Below, in pieces: positions 41,143-50,749 of a stretch of DNA of 64,000 nt; within the stretch, counting starts at the first letter, position 1; each line of letters begins with the position of its first letter. The position numbers were made by a program, and so were the translations under genes. Origin of the DNA: an uncultured Collinsella sp. (GTDB taxonomy: Bacteria > Actinomycetota > Coriobacteriia > Coriobacteriales > Coriobacteriaceae). The notes under the pieces were generated by a model that saw only the letters and a list, made by a program, of their open reading frames with translations, ran no database searches and was not told the origin of the DNA. The DNA is taken from the NCBI GenBank assembly GCA_900757615.1, contig CAAEON010000030.1:62001-126000 (forward strand), in the 5' to 3' direction.

Positions 41143-42498
41143 ATGCTTCTGGTCGCTAACGGTTCCGTCTTTACCCGCAACGCTCAGGCCCCGTTCATCC
41201 CCAACGGTGCAGTCGCCATTGACGGAGATACGATCGTCGAAGTGGGCCCCGAGTGCGAGCTCAAGGTCAAGTACCCGGATGCCGAGTACGTCGACGCCCG
41301 GGGCAACCTCATCATGCCCGGACTCATTAACTGCCACACCCACATTTACTCGGGTCTGGCCCGCGGCCTTGCCATTAAGGGCTGCAACCCCACCAACTTC
41401 CTGGAGAATCTTGAGCAGCAGTGGTGGAAGATCGACGACAACCTGACGCTCGACGGCACCAAGGCCAGCGCCTATGCCACGATTTTGGACTCTATCCGCG
41501 ATGGCGTCACCACGATTTTCGATCACCATGCGAGCTTCTGCGAGATCCCGGGAAGCCTCTTTACCATTAAGGACGCTGCTCAGGAGCTGGGCATGCGTTC
41601 GTGCCTGTGCTACGAGGTCTCCGATCGCCGCGGCCAGGAAAAATGCGACCAGGCCATTGCCGAGAACGCCGAATTTGCCCAGTGGGCCGCCAAGGAGCGT
41701 CGCGATAACGATAACCACATGATCGCCGCCATGTTTGGCGGTCACGCCACCTTTACGCTGTCGGACGAGACCATGGACAAGATGGCCGAGGCCAACAACG
41801 GCCTGACCGGCTTCCACATCCATGTGTGCGAGGGCATGAATGACGTGTGGGACTCCCGCCTCAACCGCGGCGGCATCAGCCCCGTCGAGCGCCTGCTGCA
41901 GCACAATCTGCTGGGTCCCGACACCATGCTCGGCCACTGCATCCACGTGACGCCTGCCGAGATGGATATCGTCAAGGAGTCCGGTACCTGGCTGGTCAAC
42001 AATCCCGAATCCAATATGGGCAACGCCGTGGGCTGCGCCCCCGTGCTCGAGTTCTTCCGCCGCGGCATCCCCGTGTGCATGGGCACCGACGCCTACACCC
42101 ACGATATGCTCGAGAGCCTCAAGGTCTTCCTGATCATTCAGCGCCACAACGCCGCCATGCCCAACGTGGGCTGGTGCGAGGCCATGACCATGCTGTTCGA
42201 GAACAACGCCAAGATGGCGAGCAAGTACTTCGATCGCAAGCTCGGTGTGCTCGAGGCCGGCGCTGCCGCCGACGTCATCGTCATGGACTACAAGCCCTTT
42301 ACGCCGCTGAGCGAGGAGAACATCGACGGCCATATGCTCTTTGGCATGATGGGCAAAAACTGCCGCACCACCATCATCAACGGCCGCGTCCTGTACAGGG
42401 ATCGTGAGTTCGTTGGGATTGATGAGGACAAGATCAACGCGTGGACCATGGCCGAGTCCAAGAAGCTCTGGAGCACGCTCAACGATCGCGCCTACTAA
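41143..42498 (+). CDS. ssnA: SsnA-type amidohydrolase
   Basis: 451 residues of the metal-dependent amidohydrolase superfamily. NCHTHIYSG (HxH), GFHIHVCEG, LGHCIHV and MGTDAYTHD provide the metal ligands. It is close to E. coli SsnA, encoded beside ygfK in the urate/purine cluster and proposed to deaminate or open a purine-derived ring. The ATG at 41143 has GAAGGGAG upstream; an in-frame ATG 18 bases earlier is less well placed. Its context with ygfK and xdhD-like genes supports the symbol. Confidence 0.88.
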   Translation: MLLVANGSVFTRNAQAPFIPNGAVAIDGDTIVEVGPECELKVKYPDAEYVDARGNLIMPGLINCHTHIYSGLARGLAIKGCNPTNFLENLEQQWWKIDDNLTLDGTKASAYATILDSIRDGVTTIFDHHASFCEIPGSLFTIKDAAQELGMRSCLCYEVSDRRGQEKCDQAIAENAEFAQWAAKERRDNDNHMIAAMFGGHATFTLSDETMDKMAEANNGLTGFHIHVCEGMNDVWDSRLNRGGISPVERLLQHNLLGPDTMLGHCIHVTPAEMDIVKESGTWLVNNPESNMGNAVGCAPVLEFFRRGIPVCMGTDAYTHDMLESLKVFLIIQRHNAAMPNVGWCEAMTMLFENNAKMASKYFDRKLGVLEAGAAADVIVMDYKPFTPLSEENIDGHMLFGMMGKNCRTTIINGRVLYRDREFVGIDEDKINAWTMAESKKLWSTLNDRAY

Positions 42499-42513
42499 TT
42501 ACAAGTAGATTCG

Positions 42514-42547
42514 CGCGCGTCGGATGTTTCGCCGCATCCGACGCGCG
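42514..42547 (+). promoter_or_regulatory. Intercistronic hairpins between ssnA and ygfK
   Basis: CGCGCGTCGGATG and CATCCGACGCGCG form a perfect 13-bp stem. Two more stems follow (GGCGACC/GGTCGCC near 42551-42571 and one near 42600-42628). As before ssnA, there is no T run. Confidence 0.6.
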
Positions 42548-42646
42548 TATAGGCGACCTCCGCGGGGTCGCCGGCGCTGTGCTAGCGCTACACCGTATTT
42601 GCGCCCGCCGCGCGGTCTCGCCGGGCGTTACAGAGAGGAGCTCACT

Positions 42647-45646
42647 ATGAGCGACATCATGAGGCCGATCCCGTTTTCGCAGCTGATGAACTGGATCATC
42701 GAGGAGCACAAGACCCAGGACGCCATCTTTGGCGTGCGCAAGATGGTCACGACCAACCAGGGGGGCGCGCTTCCCATTTTTGACGAGCGCATCGAGACCC
42801 CGTTTGGCCCGGCCGCCGGTCCCAATACGCAGCTTGCCCAGAACATCGTGGCATCCTACGTGGCAGGCTCCCGCTTCTTCGAGCTCAAGACCGTCCAGGT
42901 TATGGACGGCGAGGAGCTCTCCAAGTGTGTGAACAAACCCTGCATTGTGGCGCAGGACGAGTGCTACAACTGCGAGTGGTCGACCGAGCTCGAGGTTCCG
43001 CAGGCCTTTGCCGAGTACGTGAAGGCATGGTTTGCCTGCCACCTGATCGCTCGCGAGTACGGTCTGGGTAGCCCGGACGGCTTTGTCTTCAACATGTCCG
43101 TGGGTTATGACCTCGAGGGTATTAAGAGCCCCAAGGTCGACGCCTACATCGAGGGCATGAAGGACGCCAGCGGCTCCGACGTCTGGAACGAGTGCCGCAC
43201 GTGGGCGCTCGCTAACCTGGACAAGTTTGAGCATGTCGATGCCGCGTTTGTCGAGTCCATCCCGGCGCGCGTCTCCAACTCCATCACTGAGTCCACGCTG
43301 CATGGCTGCCCGCCGGCGGAGATCGAGCGCATCGCGACCTATCTGATCACCGAGAAGGGCCTCAACACCTACATCAAGTGCAACCCCACGCTGCTGGGCT
43401 ATGAGTTTGCCCGCCAGCGCCTGAACGAGCTGGGCTTTGACTACATCGTCTTCGATGACACGCACTTCCGCGAGGACCTGCAGTGGGTCGACGCCGTGCC
43501 CATGTTCGAGCGCCTGATTGCCCTGTGCGCCGAGCGCGGCCTGGAGTTTGGCGTCAAGCTGACCAACACGTTCCCCGTCGACGTGACGAGGAACGAGCTG
43601 CCTTCTACCGAGATGTACATGTCCGGCCGTTCGCTGTTCTCGCTGACCATCGAGGCCGCCCGCCGCATTACCGAGCAGTTCGATGGCAAGCTGCGCATCA
43701 GCTACTCCGGCGGTGCCACGGTCTACAACATCCGTGCCCTGTATGACGCCGGCATTTGGCCCGTCACCCTGGCGACCGACGTACTCAAGCCCGGTGGCTA
43801 CGAGCGCTTTAGCCAGATGGCCGGCGAGTTTGCCAACCTGGATGGCAAGCCGTTCACGGGCGTCTCTCTCGAGGCCGTGACCGCGATCCAGACCGACTCG
43901 CTCACCAACCCGCTCTACAAGAAGCCGCTGCGCCCGCTGCCCGACCGCAAGGTCGCCGGCAAGAGCCCGCTTTCCGACTGCTTTACCACGCCGTGCCGCA
44001 CGAGCTGCCCCATCCAGCAGGATATTCCCGCCTACCTGGCGGCTGTTGACGAGGGCCGCTACGAGGACGCGCTTAACATCATCATCGAGCGCAACGCCCT
44101 GCCGTTCATTACCGGCACCATCTGCCCGCATCCCTGCGGCCGTGCCTGCGAGCGTGCATTCTACGAGCCCGAGGGCGCCCAGATCCGCGCCAGCAAGCTC
44201 AAGGCCGCCCGCGAGGCCATGACCGCCGTGCTGCCCAAGCTGCGCGCCCAGGCCATCGCCAACGACGGCGAGCGCAACGTTGCCGTTATCGGCGGCGGCC
44301 CGGCCGGCCTGGCGACGGCGTTCTTCCTGACGCGCGCTGGCGTGCCCGTCACCATCTTTGAGGCCCGCGACTCTCTCGGCGGCGTGGTCCGTCACGTGAT
44401 CCCCGAGTTCCGTATCGCCAGCGACGATATCTCGCACGACGCCGAGCTCTGCCTGGCCTTTGGTGCCAAGGTTCAGCTCAACGCCCGCGTGGAGTCCATT
44501 GACGAGCTCAAGGCCCAGGGCTTCACCGACGTGGTCGTGGCCACCGGTGCCTGGATGCCCGGCTCTGCGGGCCTGGGCGAGGGTGCCGAGCTCGATGTGC
44601 TGGAGTTCCTCGAGGCCGCCAAGAAGGGCGAGAAGCTCGAGCTGGGCGAGGACGTCGTGGTCATTGGCGCCGGCAACACCGCCATGGACGCCGCCCGCGT
44701 GGCCAAGCGCCTGGCTGGCGTGAAGAACGTGCGCCTGGTGTATCGCCGCACCAAGAAGCAGATGCCCGCCGACGAGGAAGAGCTCGATCTTGCTCTTGCC
44801 GATGGCGTTGAGTTCTGCGAGCTGCTGGCGCCCAAGGCACTCAACGGCGCCGTGCTGACCTGCGACGTTATGGAGCTTGGCGAGCCGGATGCAAGCGGCC
44901 GTCGCAGCCCCGTCGCCACGGGCGAGACCGTCGAGCTTTCCGCCACCACGGTGATCTGCGCCGTGGGCGAGGGCATCGATGCCAGCCTGTACGATGCCGC
45001 GGGCGTCGAGCATGACCGTCGTGGCCGTCTTGCCGCCACCTCCACCGGTGTTGAGGGCGTCTGGGCTGCCGGCGACTGCCGCCGCGGTCCCGCCACCGTG
45101 GTCGAGGCTATCGCCGACGCCGCCGAGGTCGCCCGTGCCATTGCCGACGTGGACTTTAACAAGTACGCCGACTGCAACGAGCAGGCCGGCCGCGAGGACA
45201 CCTGCTATGAGCGCAAGGGGACGCTCTGCCGCGACAAGCGCAACTGCACCAAGACTCGCTGCCTGGGCTGCGGCTCGGTGTGCGAGGTCTGCTGCGACGT
45301 GTGCCCCAACCGCGCCAACGTGGCAATTAAGGTGCCGGGTCTCGCCAAGCATCAGGTCGTCCATGTCGATGGCATGTGCAACGAGTGCGGCAACTGCGCC
45401 GTGTTCTGCCCCTACCAGGAGGGTCGTCCCTACAAGGACAAGCTCACCCTGTTCTGGAGCGAGCAGGACATGGAGAACTCCGAGAACGAGGGCTTCCTGG
45501 CCGTGGACGAGGATCACTTTAAGGTCCGCGTCGCCGGCACGGTCCGCACCGTCTCGGTCGATGCCGTCAACACCGGTCTGCCCGAGGCCGTCCGCCTGAC
45601 CATCAAGGCCGTGCGCGACAGCTATTCGTACCTCCTTAAGAAATAG
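42647..45646 (+). CDS. ygfK: YgfK-type multidomain iron-sulfur flavoprotein
   Basis: 999 residues. A dihydroorotate-dehydrogenase-like TIM barrel occupies about 1-430 (ESTLHGCPPAEIERIATYL). A GltD-like Fe-S segment with CRTSCPIQQDIPAYL comes next (near 445), then an FAD fold VAVIGGGPAGLATAFFL (near 545), an NAD(P) fold VVIGAGNTAMDAARVAKRL (near 670) and two C-terminal clusters (CLGCGSVCEVCCDVCP near 873, CNECGNCAVFCP near 911). In the family it is called a putative selenate reductase subunit, but recent work places it in anaerobic urate degradation. It probably links NAD(P)H to the purine enzymes. The ATG follows GAGAGGAG. Confidence 0.92.
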   Translation: MSDIMRPIPFSQLMNWIIEEHKTQDAIFGVRKMVTTNQGGALPIFDERIETPFGPAAGPNTQLAQNIVASYVAGSRFFELKTVQVMDGEELSKCVNKPCIVAQDECYNCEWSTELEVPQAFAEYVKAWFACHLIAREYGLGSPDGFVFNMSVGYDLEGIKSPKVDAYIEGMKDASGSDVWNECRTWALANLDKFEHVDAAFVESIPARVSNSITESTLHGCPPAEIERIATYLITEKGLNTYIKCNPTLLGYEFARQRLNELGFDYIVFDDTHFREDLQWVDAVPMFERLIALCAERGLEFGVKLTNTFPVDVTRNELPSTEMYMSGRSLFSLTIEAARRITEQFDGKLRISYSGGATVYNIRALYDAGIWPVTLATDVLKPGGYERFSQMAGEFANLDGKPFTGVSLEAVTAIQTDSLTNPLYKKPLRPLPDRKVAGKSPLSDCFTTPCRTSCPIQQDIPAYLAAVDEGRYEDALNIIIERNALPFITGTICPHPCGRACERAFYEPEGAQIRASKLKAAREAMTAVLPKLRAQAIANDGERNVAVIGGGPAGLATAFFLTRAGVPVTIFEARDSLGGVVRHVIPEFRIASDDISHDAELCLAFGAKVQLNARVESIDELKAQGFTDVVVATGAWMPGSAGLGEGAELDVLEFLEAAKKGEKLELGEDVVVIGAGNTAMDAARVAKRLAGVKNVRLVYRRTKKQMPADEEELDLALADGVEFCELLAPKALNGAVLTCDVMELGEPDASGRRSPVATGETVELSATTVICAVGEGIDASLYDAAGVEHDRRGRLAATSTGVEGVWAAGDCRRGPATVVEAIADAAEVARAIADVDFNKYADCNEQAGREDTCYERKGTLCRDKRNCTKTRCLGCGSVCEVCCDVCPNRANVAIKVPGLAKHQVVHVDGMCNECGNCAVFCPYQEGRPYKDKLTLFWSEQDMENSENEGFLAVDEDHFKVRVAGTVRTVSVDAVNTGLPEAVRLTIKAVRDSYSYLLKK

Positions 45647-45657
45647 GCGAGTCTCTT

Positions 45658-46137
45658 ATGGCCAAATCCATTCAACATAACGTGGCCTACGTTGCCTGCG
45701 GAAGCGGTTGCGCCTCCGCAGGCGGCGACGCCCGCTGCAGCGAAGGCTGCATTGGCTGTGGCGCCTGTGTCACGGCCTGCCCCCACGGTGCCATTGCGCT
45801 GGTCGATGGCACCGCCCGCGTGGATCGCTCAAAGTGCACGGGCTGTGGCCTGTGCGGCATGGCGTGCCCGCAGCGCGTGATTGCCTTCGTTCCCGGCTAT
45901 CAGAACATCCTGGTGCGCTGCAATAACACCGATAAGGGCGCCATTGCGCGCAAGATCTGCGACACGAGCTGCATCGGTTGCGGCATGTGCGCCAAAAAGT
46001 GCCCTGCCGGCGCAATCCGCATCGAGGACAACTGCGCCCATATCGACGGCACGGACTGCCTGTCGTGCGGCATGTGTGCGGTTGTGTGCCCGCATGGCGC
46101 CATCCACGATCGCACCGGCATCGCCGCCGGCGTGTAG
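45658..46137 (+). CDS. Polyferredoxin with four [4Fe-4S] motifs
   Basis: 159 residues. Four Cys motifs are present: CIGCGACVTACP, CTGCGLCGMACP, CIGCGMCAKKCP and CLSCGMCAVVCP. It is a soluble electron carrier without a membrane anchor. It sits between ygfK and the xdhD-like gene by 11 and 12 bases, so it likely passes electrons between them. There is a Gly/Ser/Cys-rich N-terminal stretch before the first motif. Confidence 0.88.
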   Translation: MAKSIQHNVAYVACGSGCASAGGDARCSEGCIGCGACVTACPHGAIALVDGTARVDRSKCTGCGLCGMACPQRVIAFVPGYQNILVRCNNTDKGAIARKICDTSCIGCGMCAKKCPAGAIRIEDNCAHIDGTDCLSCGMCAVVCPHGAIHDRTGIAAGV

Positions 46138-46149
46138 AAGGGAATCACC

Positions 46150-48927
46150 ATGGCACAGGAATTCACTTTTACCGTTAACGGCGTCGAGCGCACGACGACG
46201 GAGAATAAACCGCTGCTGCGCTACCTGCGCGACGACCTGCACATCCATTCCGCCAAGGACGGCTGCTCCGAGGGCGCCTGCGGTACCTGCACCATCCATG
46301 TGGACGGTGCGGCCGTCAAGGCCTGCGTACTGACCACCGCCCTTGCCGCCGGCCGCAACATCGTGACCGTCGAGGGCCTGCCCGAGGACGTGCGCGAGGC
46401 CTTTGTGTACGCCTTTGGCGCCGTGGGCGCCGTGCAGTGCGGCTTTTGCATCCCCGGCATGGTCATGGCGGGCGCAGCGCTCATCGCCGAGGACCCCGAG
46501 CCCACCGAGGAGCAGATCAAGTACGCCATCCGCGGCAACGTCTGCCGCTGCACCGGCTACAAGAAGATTATCGAGGGCATTTCGTTGGCCGCTGCGGTGC
46601 TCCGCGGCGAAAAGCAGATCGACGAGGACTTGGAGCGCGGCGACGACTACGGCGTGGGCAAGCGCGCCTTCCGTATCGACGTGCGCAAGAAGGTGCTCGG
46701 CGAGGGCAAGTATCCCGATGACATCGACGAGCTCGATCAGCCGGGCCTGACCTATGCCAGCGCCGTGCGCTCCAAGTATCCGCGCGCCCGCGTGCTCTCC
46801 ATCGATACCTCCAAGGCCGAGGCCCTGCCCGGCGTGGTGGGGATCCTGCGCGCCGAGGACGTGCCGGTCAACCAGGTCGGCCACCTTATCCAGGATTGGG
46901 ACGTCATGATCGCGGCGGGCGATATCACCCGCTGCGTGGGCGATGCCATCGTGCTGGTGGTTGCCGAGGACGAGGCGACGCTCGAGAAGGCCAAGAAGCT
47001 CGTAAAGATTGATTACGAGCCGCTGGAGCCCGTGCGCAACATTGTCGAGGCCAGGGCTGCCGACGCCCCGCGCCTGCACGACAGTTTCTTTGCCTTTGGC
47101 AACACGGTGGAGCTCAAGGACAACGTGTGCCAGAGCCGTCACGTGACGCGCGGCGACGCCGCCAAGGCGCTGGCGGAGAGCGCGTTCACCGTGACGCAGC
47201 GCTTTACCACGCCCTTTACCGAGCATGCCTTCTTGGAGCCCGAGTGCGCCGTTGCCTTCCCGTACAAGAACGGCGTCAAGGTGCAGTCGACCGACCAGGG
47301 TGCCTACGACACGCGCAAAGAGTGTGCCCACATGTTTGGCTGGGACAACGAGCCCGAGCGCGTGGTCGTCGAGACCATGCTCGTGGGCGGCGGCTTTGGC
47401 GGTAAGGAGGACGTTTCGATCCAGCACCTGGCCGCGCTTGCTGCCTATAAGCTCCAGCGTCCTGTGAAGTGCAAGCTCACGCGTGCCGAGTCGCTCGCGT
47501 TCCATCCCAAGCGTCATGCCATGGACGGCACCTTTACACTGGGCTGCGATGCCGAAGGCAACTTTACCGGCCTGGATTGCGAGATCAACTTTGATACCGG
47601 CGCCTACGCTTCGCTGTGCGGCCCGGTGCTCGAGCGTGCCTGCACGCATGCCGTCGGTCCCTACAAGTACCAGAACACCGACATCCGCGGCTTCGGCTAC
47701 TACACTAACAACCCGCCTGCCGGCGCGTACCGTGGCTTTGGCGTTTGCCAGTCCGAGTTTGCGTTCGAGAGCCTGATCGACCTGCTGGCCGAGAAGGTCG
47801 GTTTGGATCCGTGGGAGATTCGCTACCGCAACGCCATCGAGCCGGGCGAGGTTCTGCCCAACGGCCAGATTGCCGACTGCTCCACGGCGCTTAAGGAGAC
47901 GCTGCTTGAGGTCAAGGATGCCTACTATGCGCATCCCGGACACGCCGGTATCGCCTGCGCCATGAAGAACGCCGGCGTGGGCGTGGGCCTGCCCGATGCC
48001 GGCCGCTGCAAGATTCGCGTCGAAGATGGCTGCGCCGTGGTCTACGCCGCCACGTCCGACATCGGCCAGGGCTGCAACACCGTCTTTTTGCAGGACGTTG
48101 CCGAGGCCTGCGGTCTGCCGCTGAGCTGCATTGCCAATGGCGAGTGCTCCACCGAGAACGCTCCCGACTCCGGCACCACGTCTGGCTCGCGACAGACGGT
48201 CGTGACCGGCGAGGCTGTGCGCGGCGCCGCCTTCCTGCTGCGCGATGCCATGGTTGGCATCGAGGCCGGCAAGCCTGCGCCCGATGCTCCCGTGAGCGCG
48301 CATGGCGACGGCGTCAAGATCGAGTACGACGACGGTCGCGCCTACCAGTTGCGCACACAGGAACTCGTCGCTGGTCAGGGTATGCATCCTCAGGATCCCG
48401 CGGCTGCCATCAAGGCGCTCGAGGGATGCGAGTTTGGCTACGTGTATCTGGAGCCGACCGACAAGCTGGGCGCCGACGTTCCCAACCCCAAGAGTCACAT
48501 CTGCTACGGTTTTGCCACACATGTGGTCATTCTGGATGATGACGGCCGCGTGAGCGAGGTCTATGCCGCGCACGATTCCGGCAAGGTGGTCAACCCCATC
48601 TCCATCCAGGGTCAGATCGAAGGCGGCGTGCTCATGGGTATGGGCTATGCGCTTACCGAGGACTGGCCGCTCAAGGACTGCGTACCCCAGGCAAGGTACG
48701 GCACGCTCGGGCTGTTCCGTGCGCCCGAGATTCCGGATATCCACGCCATCTACGTGGAGAAGGACGAGCTGTTGCCCGTGGCATACGGCGGCAAGGGCAT
48801 CGGCGAGATCGCAACGATCCCCACGGCGCCCGCCGTACAGAACGCCTACCGCGCGTTTGACGGCAAACTGCGTCCCGATCTGCCCATGGTGGATACGCCC
48901 TACAGCCGCGTCCGCAACCGCGGGTAG
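46150..48927 (+). CDS. xdhD: XdhD-like molybdenum hydroxylase with fused [2Fe-2S] domain
   Basis: 925 residues. The N-terminal 2Fe-2S part has SEGACGTCTIHVDG (near 40), VQCGFCIPGMVMA (near 97) and NVCRCTGYKKI (near 132). The molybdopterin domains start near 175 and include GGGFGGKED, PPAGAYRGFG and GKGIGEIATIP with the catalytic Glu. No FAD subunit gene is next to it; YgfK and the ferredoxin probably replace it. The yqeB, yqeC and xdhC genes downstream mark selenium-dependent molybdenum hydroxylases, so this enzyme may need labile selenium. It may act on xanthine, urate or another purine. Confidence 0.9.
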   Translation: MAQEFTFTVNGVERTTTENKPLLRYLRDDLHIHSAKDGCSEGACGTCTIHVDGAAVKACVLTTALAAGRNIVTVEGLPEDVREAFVYAFGAVGAVQCGFCIPGMVMAGAALIAEDPEPTEEQIKYAIRGNVCRCTGYKKIIEGISLAAAVLRGEKQIDEDLERGDDYGVGKRAFRIDVRKKVLGEGKYPDDIDELDQPGLTYASAVRSKYPRARVLSIDTSKAEALPGVVGILRAEDVPVNQVGHLIQDWDVMIAAGDITRCVGDAIVLVVAEDEATLEKAKKLVKIDYEPLEPVRNIVEARAADAPRLHDSFFAFGNTVELKDNVCQSRHVTRGDAAKALAESAFTVTQRFTTPFTEHAFLEPECAVAFPYKNGVKVQSTDQGAYDTRKECAHMFGWDNEPERVVVETMLVGGGFGGKEDVSIQHLAALAAYKLQRPVKCKLTRAESLAFHPKRHAMDGTFTLGCDAEGNFTGLDCEINFDTGAYASLCGPVLERACTHAVGPYKYQNTDIRGFGYYTNNPPAGAYRGFGVCQSEFAFESLIDLLAEKVGLDPWEIRYRNAIEPGEVLPNGQIADCSTALKETLLEVKDAYYAHPGHAGIACAMKNAGVGVGLPDAGRCKIRVEDGCAVVYAATSDIGQGCNTVFLQDVAEACGLPLSCIANGECSTENAPDSGTTSGSRQTVVTGEAVRGAAFLLRDAMVGIEAGKPAPDAPVSAHGDGVKIEYDDGRAYQLRTQELVAGQGMHPQDPAAAIKALEGCEFGYVYLEPTDKLGADVPNPKSHICYGFATHVVILDDDGRVSEVYAAHDSGKVVNPISIQGQIEGGVLMGMGYALTEDWPLKDCVPQARYGTLGLFRAPEIPDIHAIYVEKDELLPVAYGGKGIGEIATIPTAPAVQNAYRAFDGKLRPDLPMVDTPYSRVRNRG

Positions 48928-48997
48928 GGTAGGGCGCGGACAGCCATCGCTGACGAGTTGTTCGCGCTCAACATCAACTACATATGCTGCGCCTTTG

Positions 48998-49029
48998 GCC
49001 CCGGCTCCATCGCGAGTCGGGGCTTTTTT
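48998..49029 (+). terminator. Terminator after the xdhD-like gene
   Basis: GCCCCG and CGGGGC enclose a 14-nt loop and are followed by TTTTTTGTTT. It ends the first half of the purine cluster. Confidence 0.85.
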
Positions 49030-49036
49030 GTTTGGA

Positions 49037-49156
49037 GCGGAAACTGCGTCCCGGATTTCGGCTCCAGAGTGGAATGCGCTTTCCGGAACGGCCCTCAACC
49101 GGAAGCTGTATCCCGGAACCAGGCTCCAGAACGGGGTACATTTTCCGGAACGGTCC
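49037..49156. repeat. Diverged tandem repeat of about 57 bp
   Basis: Unit A (49037-49093) and unit B (49099-49156) align over their length with shared blocks CGGAA.CTG, TCCCGGA, GGCTCCAGA and TTCCGGAACGG. TTCCGGAA-type palindromes suggest a REP-like origin. No gene is seen in this 200-base stretch. Confidence 0.6.
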
Positions 49157-49201
49157 ACGTGCGGTGGTGTACCGCCCCTTTTGCGTGCGCCGCTTGTCGA
49201 A

Positions 49202-49257
49202 TTACGTTATAGCTAGCTATATTATAGGAAGGTATAATATAACTAGCTATAACGTAA
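49202..49257. promoter_or_regulatory. 25-bp inverted repeat over the promoter of the AAA ATPase gene
   Basis: Arms 49202-49226 and 49233-49257 are complementary except for one pair and are separated by GGAAGG. The right arm contains TATAAT and TATAACGTAA. The repeat ends 15 bases before the start codon of the next gene. It is likely an operator for autoregulation, or a stem that hides the start region. Confidence 0.65.
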
Positions 49258-49272
49258 AGGAAGGATGGCCCT

Positions 49273-50652
49273 ATGTTTATCGGAAGAACAGCGGAAATAT
49301 CCGAGCTCAATCGACTGTATGGCACGGGCTCCTTTGAGATGCCTGTGATTTACGGCCGCCGTCGCGTAGGTAAAACGCGTCTTATCACAGAGTTCATCCA
49401 AGGCAAGAAGGCTATTTACTTTCAAGCTCGTCGTACTAACGCAGAGGCAAACCTGCACGGCTTTAGCCAGGCGATACTTGCGGGCTCGGTTGGTGCTGCG
49501 GGTGTGTCGTTTCGTAGTTTTGACGAGGCATTCGATGCATTGGCCACCATGGCCCGCACGGAACGTTTGATTGTCGTGATTGACGAGTATCCCTATCTCG
49601 CTCAATCAAATTCCGAGATCAGCTCGTTGCTGCAAGACAAGATCGATCACTTGTACAAAAAGACCAAGCTCATGCTTATCCTGTGCGGGTCGTCTCTTTC
49701 GTTTATGGAAGAACAGGTGCTGGGCTACGAGAGCCCGCTATACGGTAGGCGTACGGCTCAGTTTAAGATCATGCCGCTCGATTTTACGACGACCCTCGGT
49801 CTGTGGCAGGGCATGGATCGCGAAGATGCAGCGGTTTGCTATGGTGTGACGGGCGGCATTCCTGCTTATATCGAGAAAGTCGATCCTGCCGCACCGCTCA
49901 AGGACAACATCAAACGTCTTTTTCTTACTCCTACGGGCTATCTCTTTGAGGAGCCGAGTAACCTGCTAATGCAAGAGTGCCGCAATCCCGAGCAATATGA
50001 TGCGATCGTGCAAGCAATTGCTCAGGGGCGCTCGAAGATCTCGGAGATTGCGAGCTCTACGGGAATCCCTGCGAGCAACGTAAAGAGCTATGTGGATAAG
50101 CTGGCGTCGCTTGGGATTGTCGAGCGCGAGCTGCCCCTAAACGAGACGAGCAATAAGCGGGCCGTGTATCTACTGAGCGACCAGATGTTTAGGTTCTGGT
50201 ACAAGTTTGTTCCGCAGAACATCGGGCTGATTCAAAACGATATGGCCGAGATGGCGTATAAGCGCATTGAGCCGCACATATCGGATTACATGGGTACGGT
50301 CTTTGAGCTTATATGCAGACAATACGTGTACGAACTCGCGCGCGCGGGCCAGCTCGATGTGGTTCCGGCGAGCGTCGGGCGCTGGTGGGGGACGGATAAT
50401 CGCACGCATACGCAGGAAGAAATCGACTTGATTGTTGACGATGGCGAGGGCATTGCGCTGTTTGCGGAGTGCAAATGGCGCAATGAACCGGCGGGCGAAG
50501 ACGTGCTGCAAAAGCTCGTTCATCGAAGCGAGCTCTTTAGACGGCAACGAAAAAGCTATGCGCTGTTCTCAAAACGCGGCTTTACGCAGGGATGTCGGGA
50601 TGCCGCGGAGAGCAGGGGAGACGTTAAGTTGATCTCCTTTGCCGAGATGTGA
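49273..50652 (+). CDS. AAA ATPase with C-terminal DUF234/nuclease-like domain
   Basis: 459 residues. Walker A is YGRRRVGKTRLITEF (near 30) and Walker B LIVVIDEYPYL (near 98). A winged-helix segment (ISEIASSTGIPASNVKSYVDKLASLGIVERE) lies near 255-285. The C-terminus holds EEIDLIVDDGEGIALFAECKW, the Asp...Glu-x-Lys pattern of PD-(D/E)xK nucleases. This archaeal-type ATPase family is common in gut bacteria and often lies in accessory DNA; its role (defence, toxin-antitoxin-like or DNA maintenance) is not established. AAGGAAGG precedes the ATG. Confidence 0.85.
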   Translation: MFIGRTAEISELNRLYGTGSFEMPVIYGRRRVGKTRLITEFIQGKKAIYFQARRTNAEANLHGFSQAILAGSVGAAGVSFRSFDEAFDALATMARTERLIVVIDEYPYLAQSNSEISSLLQDKIDHLYKKTKLMLILCGSSLSFMEEQVLGYESPLYGRRTAQFKIMPLDFTTTLGLWQGMDREDAAVCYGVTGGIPAYIEKVDPAAPLKDNIKRLFLTPTGYLFEEPSNLLMQECRNPEQYDAIVQAIAQGRSKISEIASSTGIPASNVKSYVDKLASLGIVERELPLNETSNKRAVYLLSDQMFRFWYKFVPQNIGLIQNDMAEMAYKRIEPHISDYMGTVFELICRQYVYELARAGQLDVVPASVGRWWGTDNRTHTQEEIDLIVDDGEGIALFAECKWRNEPAGEDVLQKLVHRSELFRRQRKSYALFSKRGFTQGCRDAAESRGDVKLISFAEM

Positions 50653-50749
50653 GGGGCCACCCTGTGTTTGTGTCTGCACAGGCGGTTACGCTTACCGCGA
50701 CGAAGCCGTTCGAGAAACGAGCGGCAGGCAACGGAGAAAGGCCCTAACC

